Positions 15,963-20,508 of a DNA stretch of 20,508 nucleotides are shown piece by piece. The notes beneath the pieces are model-generated. The model did not search any database, was not told where the DNA came from, and worked only from the letters and a program-made list of their open reading frames with translations. The translations under genes were made by a program, and so were the position numbers. How positions within the stretch are numbered: the stretch's first letter is position 1; each line of letters begins with the position of its first letter. The stretch comes from Patescibacteria group bacterium (GTDB taxonomy: Bacteria > Patescibacteriota > Minisyncoccia > Phycocordibacterales > EsbW-18), in the NCBI GenBank assembly GCA_030917725.1, contig JAUPUE010000062.1:1-20508 (forward strand), written 5' to 3'.

Positions 15963-15970
15963 ATTGTACA
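15963..15970 (-). promoter_or_regulatory. Putative -10 element of aroE-like gene, probably leaderless
   Basis: On the minus strand TG-TACAAT ends 8 nt before the ATG at 15954, the same spacing as for the surface-protein gene at 9634. GGGAG lies only 3 nt before the ATG, too close for a usual Shine-Dalgarno site. No -35 box is evident. Confidence 0.5.
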
Positions 15971-16109
15971 GGCAGATAATGAAAATAGAGTGAATCCCCA
16001 GGCTTTCCACAGGTTATCAAATCGGCCCTCCAAAAAGGCCTTATTTTTGAACGTTTTTGGACTAGGGGTTTGTAAGGTCATTAACCGGCCCAAAAGACCT
16101 GAAAGACAG

Positions 16110-16138
16110 TTGACACCTTATTTTGAGCCGTATATAAT
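16110..16138 (+). promoter_or_regulatory. Consensus sigma70-type promoter of the 23S locus
   Basis: TTGACA (16110-16115) and TATAAT (16133-16138) are both perfect consensus hexamers with an exact 17-bp spacer. Such a promoter is expected for rRNA. The RNA start should be near 16145, about 265 nt before mature 23S. The 155 bases between the aroE-like gene and this promoter hold no gene. Confidence 0.92.
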
Positions 16139-16144
16139 GCCCTC

Positions 16145-16249
16145 ACTCTCGATTATGAATTCACTTCCCAAGACGCAGCGGATGCCTTAAGGCCTTGCAC
16201 GGAAGTGCTCGACCCCAGGAATCCGCCCGCGAGGCGGAATTTGTTTTTT
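16145..16249 (+). ncRNA. Structured 23S leader or candidate short RNA ending in a terminator
   Basis: The sequence from the predicted RNA start to a T-tract is about 105 nt. CACTTCC (16162-16168) can pair with GGAAGTG (16201-16207), enclosing the palindrome GCCTTAAGGC (16184-16193). A terminator hairpin then closes it. It matches no RNA family I can recognise. It may be an attenuated rRNA leader or an independent small RNA. Confidence 0.4.
16220..16249 (+). terminator. Terminator-like hairpin inside the rRNA leader
   Basis: TCCGCC (16222-16227) pairs with GGCGGA (16233-16238). Two further A-T pairs lie across a bulged A, and the T-rich tail TTTGTTTTTT (16240-16249) follows. No protein gene on this strand needs it, so it would have to be read through for 23S synthesis. 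Confidence 0.6.
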
Positions 16250-16265
16250 AAGAGAGAGCTGATGT

Positions 16266-16297
16266 ACGTTGACAATTTCATACTGTAGAGAATTAAG
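16266..16297 (+). repeat. Left arm of the 23S processing stem
   Basis: This 32-nt arm pairs with 19887-19917. A 16-nt perfect core (TTCATACTGTAGAGAA) is extended by pairs that include three G-U wobbles, leaving a single-base bulge. Long leader/trailer stems of this kind are RNase III substrates in bacterial rRNA maturation. Confidence 0.85.
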
Positions 16298-16409
16298 AAA
16301 AACAGGTAAGCCTGATGTACGAAAGTGCATCGGGTGGATTGTAGCCCTCCATGACGCAAGTTATGGAGGGTAAGAAATGTAGGAAGATAATGTAGAGGTT
16401 TTTAGATTT
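16298..16409 (+). other. 23S 5' leader with two hairpins
   Basis: CCTGATGTAC (16311-16320) and GTGCATCGGG (16325-16334) form a 10-bp stem with a GAAA tetraloop. CCCTCCAT (16345-16352) and ATGGAGGG (16363-16370) form a second 8-bp stem. They lie between the processing stem and helix 1 of 23S and are probably removed during maturation. Confidence 0.6.
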
Positions 16410-17136
16410 CCTAACAGGAGATCTAAGGGCGTATGGTGGATGCCTTGGTTCTATGTGGCGATGAAGGACGCGGTCGGCGGCGATACGCTTCGGGGAGGTG
16501 CCTAACAACCTTTGATCCGGAGATTTCCGAATGGGGAAACCCCGCATGGTGAACCCATGTGATCTGTCTGAATAATCAGACAGGAGCTTACCCCGGGAAG
16601 TGAAACATCTCAGTACCGGGAGGAAAATAAACAAACTTGTATTCCCTGAGTAGCGGCGAGCGAAACGGGAGAAGCCCAAACCACAGCGTGCTTGCACGAG
16701 GTGGGGTTGTAGGGCGATAACGCCTGTCTTTTGACAAGGAGAAAGTTACAAAATGCGTTCTTAGCTGAATGCTCTGGAAAGAGCGGCCCAAGGAGGTAAT
16801 AGCCCTGTAAGCGAAAAGAATGCAACTTTCTAGTTATCGTTCCTGAGTACATCAAGACACGAATAGCTTGGTGGAATCCGCCAGAACTAACTGGCAAGGC
16901 TCAATACACATAGAGACCGATAGTGAACTAGTACCGCGAGGGAAAGGTGAAAAGAACCCCGGAAAGGGGAGTGAAATAGATCTGAAACCATATGCCTACA
17001 AGGAGTCAGAGCGGTCGCAAGACCGTCATGGCGTGCCTATTGAAGAATGAGCCAACGAGTTTACGCACGCGGCATAAGCTAAATCCTTTGTCGGATGAAG
17101 CTGCAGGGAAACCGAGTGTTAATAGCGCGAAACATA

Positions 17137-17192
17137 TAGAAGCTAGAAGTCAGACAAAAAGGTTCGCCTTCAAGTCTGGCTTCCAGCTTCTA
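17137..17192 (+). other. Extra hairpin (expansion or IVS-like) in 23S domain II region
   Basis: TAGAAGCT (17137-17144) pairs with AGCTTCTA (17185-17192). The stem continues as GAAG/CTTC and CAGAC/GTCTG and ends in AAGG-TTCG-CCTT with a UUCG tetraloop. It sits between GAGTGTTAAT and AGACCCGAAG, where E. coli 23S has only a short hairpin (near position 630-670). Confidence 0.75.
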
Positions 17193-18424
17193 TTAATAGT
17201 CGTGTGCGTAAGACCCGAAGCTAGGTGAGCTACCCATGAGCAGGGTGAACTCTGTCGAAAGATGGAGGGAGGCCCGAACCCGTTGATGGTGCAAAATCTT
17301 GGGATGACTTGTGGGTTGGAGTGAAAAGCTTATCGAACCTAGTAATAGCTGGTTCTCTCCGAAACAGCTTTTGGGCTGGCGTCTGAGCGTACCCTCGAGG
17401 GGTAGAGCACTGGATGGTTTGGACAGGGCGAAAGCTCGCTGAACCAATCAAACTCCGAATACTCGAGATTAATTGCCAGGCAGTTAGACCGTGGGGGCTA
17501 AGCTCCACTGGTCAAAAGGGAAACAGCCCTTGATCTCAAATTAAGGTCCCTAAATCGATGCTCAGTACACGTGAGGAGGTGGGATTTCTCTGACATTGAG
17601 GAGGTTGGCTTAGAAGCAGCCATCCTTTAAAGAAAGCGTAACAGCTCACTCACTTAGAGATCCCGCGCCGTAGATGATCGGGGTTAAGCATCGTACCGAA
17701 GTTGAGGGTTTATCACACTCAGTGTGATGAGCGGTAGGAGAGCATTTCCATCGCGATGAAGCCGAAGGGGTGACCCACGGTGGAGCGTTGGGAAGAGAGA
17801 ATGTTGGCACAAGTAACCACAATGCGGGTGAAATCCCCGCACGCCGAAAAACCGAGGTTTCCTTCGCGATGTCAATCAGCGAAGGGTTAGTCGGGCCTAA
17901 GCCAATGGCGAACGCCGTAGGTGATGGACACATGGTTAATATTCCATGACTTCCCGGATATCTGATGGAGAGACGGGGTGTAGTATGTATCGCGCATTAT
18001 TGGATTTGCGTCGGCGACATGAGGGCGTCAGTTTGGTAAATCCGGCTGGCACTATCCCAAGCGTTGTCGAGAACTCAGCCTCGTGCTGGGGAATGATACA
18101 AAGCACGCCTCCAAGAAAATCTTCTAAAGTTAATATCAAGGAACCCGTACCGCAAACCGACTCCGGTGGTTTGGTCGAGTAGACCAAGGCGAACGAGTGA
18201 GAGGTCCTCAAGGAACTCGGCAAAAAAGCGGCCGTAAGTTAGCGATAAGGCCTGCCCCTCGCAAGAGGGGCCGCAGCGAAAGTATCCCTGGCGACTGTTT
18301 AACAAAAACACAGCTCCCTGCGAACTCGTAAGAGGATGTATAGGGGGTGACACCTGACCAATGCCAGAAGGTCAACTATGGAGGGTCTCTTCCGCAAGGT
18401 TGAGGCTGAGCTATATAAGCCCTG

Positions 18425-18463
<39 letters not shown>

Positions 18464-19062
18464 CAATTCCTTGTCAGGTAAGTTCTGACGCGCACGAATG
18501 GTGTAACGACTGGGGAACTGTCTCGAGGACCCGCTCGGTGAAAATACAATACCGGTGAAGATGCCGGTTACCTGCAGCTAGACGAAAAGACCCCAGAAGC
18601 TTTACTACAGCTTGATATTGGGTGCACGAGTCAATTGCGTAGAATAGATGGGAGAGGTTATGCGTATGATTTCGGTTGTACGTTACTCGTCAGTGAAATA
18701 CCATTCTTTTGAGTTGTGCATTCTAACCTGTGCGGCAAAAACGCACGGGAACAGTATCTGGTAGGTAGTTTGTTTGGGGCGAATCCCTCCTAAAAAGTAA
18801 CGGAGGGGTCTATTAAGATTCCCTAGGCGCGAATGGAAACCGTGCCGATAGTGTAATGGCATAAGGGAGTTTAACTGCAAGACGGACATGTCGAGCAGAT
18901 GCGAAAGCAGAGCATAGTGATCCGACCCTGCGCATTAGACGCGGGGGGAGCTCAACGGATAAAAGCTACTCTGGGGATAACAGGCTAGTACCGCCCGAGC
19001 GTCCACAGCGACGGCGGTGTTCGGCACCTCGATGTCGGCTCACCTCATCCCGGGGCTGGAGA

Positions 19063-19096
<34 letters not shown>

Positions 19097-19122
19097 AGGT
19101 ACGTGAGCTGGGTTCAGACCGT

Positions 19123-19557
19123 TCAGGAATTCATGGATGAAGATCCGTGTCTTGGACAGTCTGAACCCTGATGAATCGAGAGTAATGTTATCTATCCGAA
19201 GAAAATTGAAGAAAAGTCTTTTCGTCGAAGATAAAAACCTAATACATGATAGAGATATCGTGTTGGTTTTTCCTCATGAGTTGTCATGGGGTTAAAAGAG
19301 AACCAATCGCATCACGGCGGTCACATGCAGCAATGCACGTGGATCAAGCTGACTTATATCGGTGGAGCCTTTTCGAAGGTGATACCGAGGGAACGTGAGT
19401 AGTTCAGAAGTTTCAGGTTAGTAAGTTGTTAAGTGAAAACTTATAAACTTCATAACTTTTAACTCACAAACTATCTACGACCCGTAGAGACTAAACGTCG
19501 GCCATCCTTATGGGATGAAGCTATAGTCCAATGCAACAAGTAATTGTTGATATCATG
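19123..19557 (+). ncRNA. Group I self-splicing intron in 23S rRNA (site about L2593)
   Basis: A 435-nt insertion splits the conserved sequence GGTTCAGACCGT|CGTGAGACAGG. By eye: exon U19122 pairs with G19317 and GACCG with CGGTC (P1); TCACG (19312-19316) pairs with exon 2 CGTGA (P10); P2 is 19322-19341 with a GCAA loop; P3 is GCTGAC (19348-19353) with GTCGGC (19497-19502); P4 is TCGGT (19359-19363) with ACCGA (19384-19388); P5 is CCTT/AAGG; P6 is GTGAGT (19395-19400) with ACTCAC (19462-19467); P7 is GACTA (19489-19493) with TAGTC (19524-19528); P8 is CATCC (19503-19507) with GGATG (19513-19517). The R and S hallmarks AGACTAAACG and AAGCTATAGTCC are present, and the last base is G. There is no ORF for a homing endonuclease; about 190 nt sit in the P1 loop. 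Confidence 0.93.
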
Positions 19558-19886
19558 CGTGAGACAGGTTGGTCTCCTATCTGCTGCAGGCGTCGATTCT
19601 TGAGGAAATTCGCTCCTAGTACGAGAGGACCGGAGTGAACTGACCTCTGGTGTACCAGCTGTTCTGCCAAGGGCAACGCTGGGTAGCTATGTCGGGCATG
19701 GATAACCTCTGAAAGCATCTAAGAGGGAAGCCAGTTCCAAGATTAGGAATCATTAAGAACCGTGAGAGATGATCACGTTGATAGGCATTAGGTGTACGCA
19801 CAGCAATGTGTTCAGCCGAGATGTACTAATTCGTCGAATTCTCTTGTTAGGTAATCTGAAAATCAAAACAAAATCCCCACGTTTCT

Positions 19887-19917
19887 CTTATTCTCTACAG
19901 TATGAAGTTGTTGACGT
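19887..19917 (+). repeat. Right arm of the 23S processing stem
   Basis: This is the partner of 16266-16297, starting 35 nt after the predicted 3' end of 23S. The two arms bring together the 5' and 3' ends of the 23S precursor, intron included. Confidence 0.85.
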
Positions 19918-19937
19918 CGTCACACGACGATCTTTTT
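19915..19937 (+). terminator. Terminator-like hairpin in the 23S trailer
   Basis: CGTCGT (19915-19920) and ACGACG (19924-19929) form a 6-bp stem with a 3-nt loop, followed by TCTTTTT. The stem is short and would compete with the base of the processing stem. Possibly a weak attenuator before the tRNA/5S part. Confidence 0.4.
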
Positions 19938-20140
19938 CAATTCAATGAACATCGAAGAGTGGTCGAATGCGCTTGCGTGTTCGGTCTTTGTTCTTCGGGA
20001 GAAGCAATAGTGCAAGTCATAAATCTGCTCAACACCTTCGTAAGGAGGAAACCCCAGCCGGATCCAGCGCGAGCCAGGTACGGTGGCCGTAACTTAAACA
20101 ACGGTCCAGATGTAGGGGTGTGTTGTGCATACCGACTTGT
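19938..20140 (+). other. Unassigned spacer between 23S trailer and tRNA-Thr
   Basis: I see no gene and no recognised RNA family in this transcribed spacer. It contains a short tract (GGCCGTAACT...AACGGTCC, 20085-20107) that resembles the conserved 23S sequence at 18434-18453. An open frame through this region runs into tRNA-Thr and is not credible. Confidence 0.5.
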
Positions 20141-20180
20141 GAGGGAGGGAGTTAAGCCCTCCTTCTCCCGATTCGTTTTT
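20141..20180 (+). terminator. Hairpin with distal T-tract upstream of tRNA-Thr
   Basis: GAGGGAGGG (20141-20149) pairs with CCCTCCTTC (20157-20165) around a 7-nt loop, 9 bp with one wobble. TTTTT follows at 20176-20180 after a 10-nt gap, which is far for an intrinsic terminator. It may instead be a processing hairpin before the tRNA. Confidence 0.4.
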
Positions 20181-20185
20181 CATGT

Positions 20186-20263
20186 GGGCCTATAGCTCAG
20201 CCGGGAGAGAGCGCGTGGCTTGTAGCCACGAGGTCGGAGGTTCAAATCCTCCTAGGTCCACCA
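20186..20263 (+). tRNA. tRNA-Thr (anticodon UGU)
   Basis: All cloverleaf arms fold: acceptor GGGCCTA/TAGGTCC, D-stem GCTC/GAGC with a 10-nt loop, anticodon stem CGTGG/CCACG with loop CTTGTAG (anticodon TGT), T-stem GGAGG/CCTCC with TTCAAAT. A discriminator A and encoded CCA follow. Its length is 78 nt. It lies between 23S and 5S, presumably co-transcribed and cut out by RNase P and 3' processing. Confidence 0.95.
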
Positions 20264-20286
20264 CTGATTTACAGTTCTTCGAATGC

Positions 20287-20363
20287 GGGATGGTAGTTCA
20301 ACTGGTTAGAACACTGCCTTGTCATGGCAGAGGCAGCGGGTTCGAGTCCCGTCCATCCCGCCA
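20287..20363 (+). tRNA. tRNA-Asp (anticodon GUC)
   Basis: Acceptor GGGATGG/CCATCCC, D-stem GTTC/GAAC, anticodon stem CTGCC/GGCAG with loop TTGTCAT (anticodon GTC), T-stem GCGGG/CCCGT with TTCGAGT. The discriminator is G73, an aspartate identity element, and CCA is encoded. It follows tRNA-Thr by 23 nt. A short hairpin CCATCTC-TTTG-GAGGTGG (20366-20383) separates it from 5S. Confidence 0.96.
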
Positions 20364-20421
20364 CACCATCTCTTTGGAGGTGGCCATTCTTCGGTGTTCA
20401 TTAGTATTTCGAGCTTCATAA

Positions 20422-20508
<87 letters not shown>

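Noticed and set aside
16145..16249. SRP 4.5S RNA, 6S RNA or tmRNA identity for the leader RNA
   Set aside because: None of the family signatures (for example the GGAAG-AGCAG apical loop of 4.5S RNA) is present.
16269..16297. TTGACA at 16269 as the -35 box of a second 23S promoter
   Set aside because: No acceptable -10 hexamer lies at 16-18 bp, and the sequence is explained by the processing stem.
19123..19557. Homing endonuclease gene inside the intron
   Set aside because: No frame of useful length exists; the best start (ATG near 19133) reads only 12 codons.
19902..20195. 97-residue open frame in the 23S-tRNA spacer
   Set aside because: It begins inside the 23S processing stem, runs into tRNA-Thr and has no recognisable domain.

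Overview
The window looks like a chromosomal piece of a Candidate Phyla Radiation (Patescibacteria) bacterium, probably of the Parcubacteria type. This is an inference. It rests on very large secreted repeat proteins ending in a peptidoglycan-binding domain, very short intergenic gaps with leaderless-looking promoters, a 23S rRNA gene with an intron and an extra hairpin, and standard-code genes ending in TAA or TAG. No 16S gene or other taxonomic marker is present to fix the lineage.

Layout. 1-1836 is the 3' part of fusA (elongation factor G), closed by a strong terminator. 1940-14010 holds three consecutive same-strand genes for giant exported proteins of 1246, 1264 and 1458 residues. Each has a signal peptide, a long beta-propeller or Ig-like body, an acidic linker, a short predicted helix and a C-terminal peptidoglycan-binding module. 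Each has its own extended -10 promoter (TGGTATACT), so they are a regulon-like cluster rather than an operon. The first two are paralogues with 21 delta-60-type blade motifs each. The third is a mosaic: a 7-unit Asp-box propeller, a Big_5-like domain, a 7-unit TolB/PD40-like propeller, three prealbumin-like repeats, a DUF5011-like domain and an InlB-B-like repeat. They are best read as wall-attached surface proteins, possibly for contact with other cells. 14121-14426 is a one-domain RRM RNA-binding protein. 14500-15954 (minus) is a shikimate dehydrogenase-like protein with an unusual N-terminal extension that resembles an ASCH domain; the two genes share a bidirectional terminator.

The right third is an rRNA locus without a 16S gene. 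It has a consensus sigma70-type promoter (16110-16138), a leader containing a terminator-like hairpin, a 23S gene (about 16410-19851) enclosed in a long leader/trailer stem, a structured spacer, tRNA-Thr(UGU), tRNA-Asp(GUC), and the start of a 5S gene cut by the window end.

The most striking element is a 435-nt ORF-less group I intron at 19123-19557. It interrupts the 23S peptidyl-transferase region at the site matching E. coli position about 2593, the site used by chloroplast I-CreI-type introns. P1, P10, P2, P3, P4, P5, P6, P7, P8 and the terminal G can all be traced by eye. A competing 18-pair hairpin across the 5' splice site suggests that splicing may be switchable.
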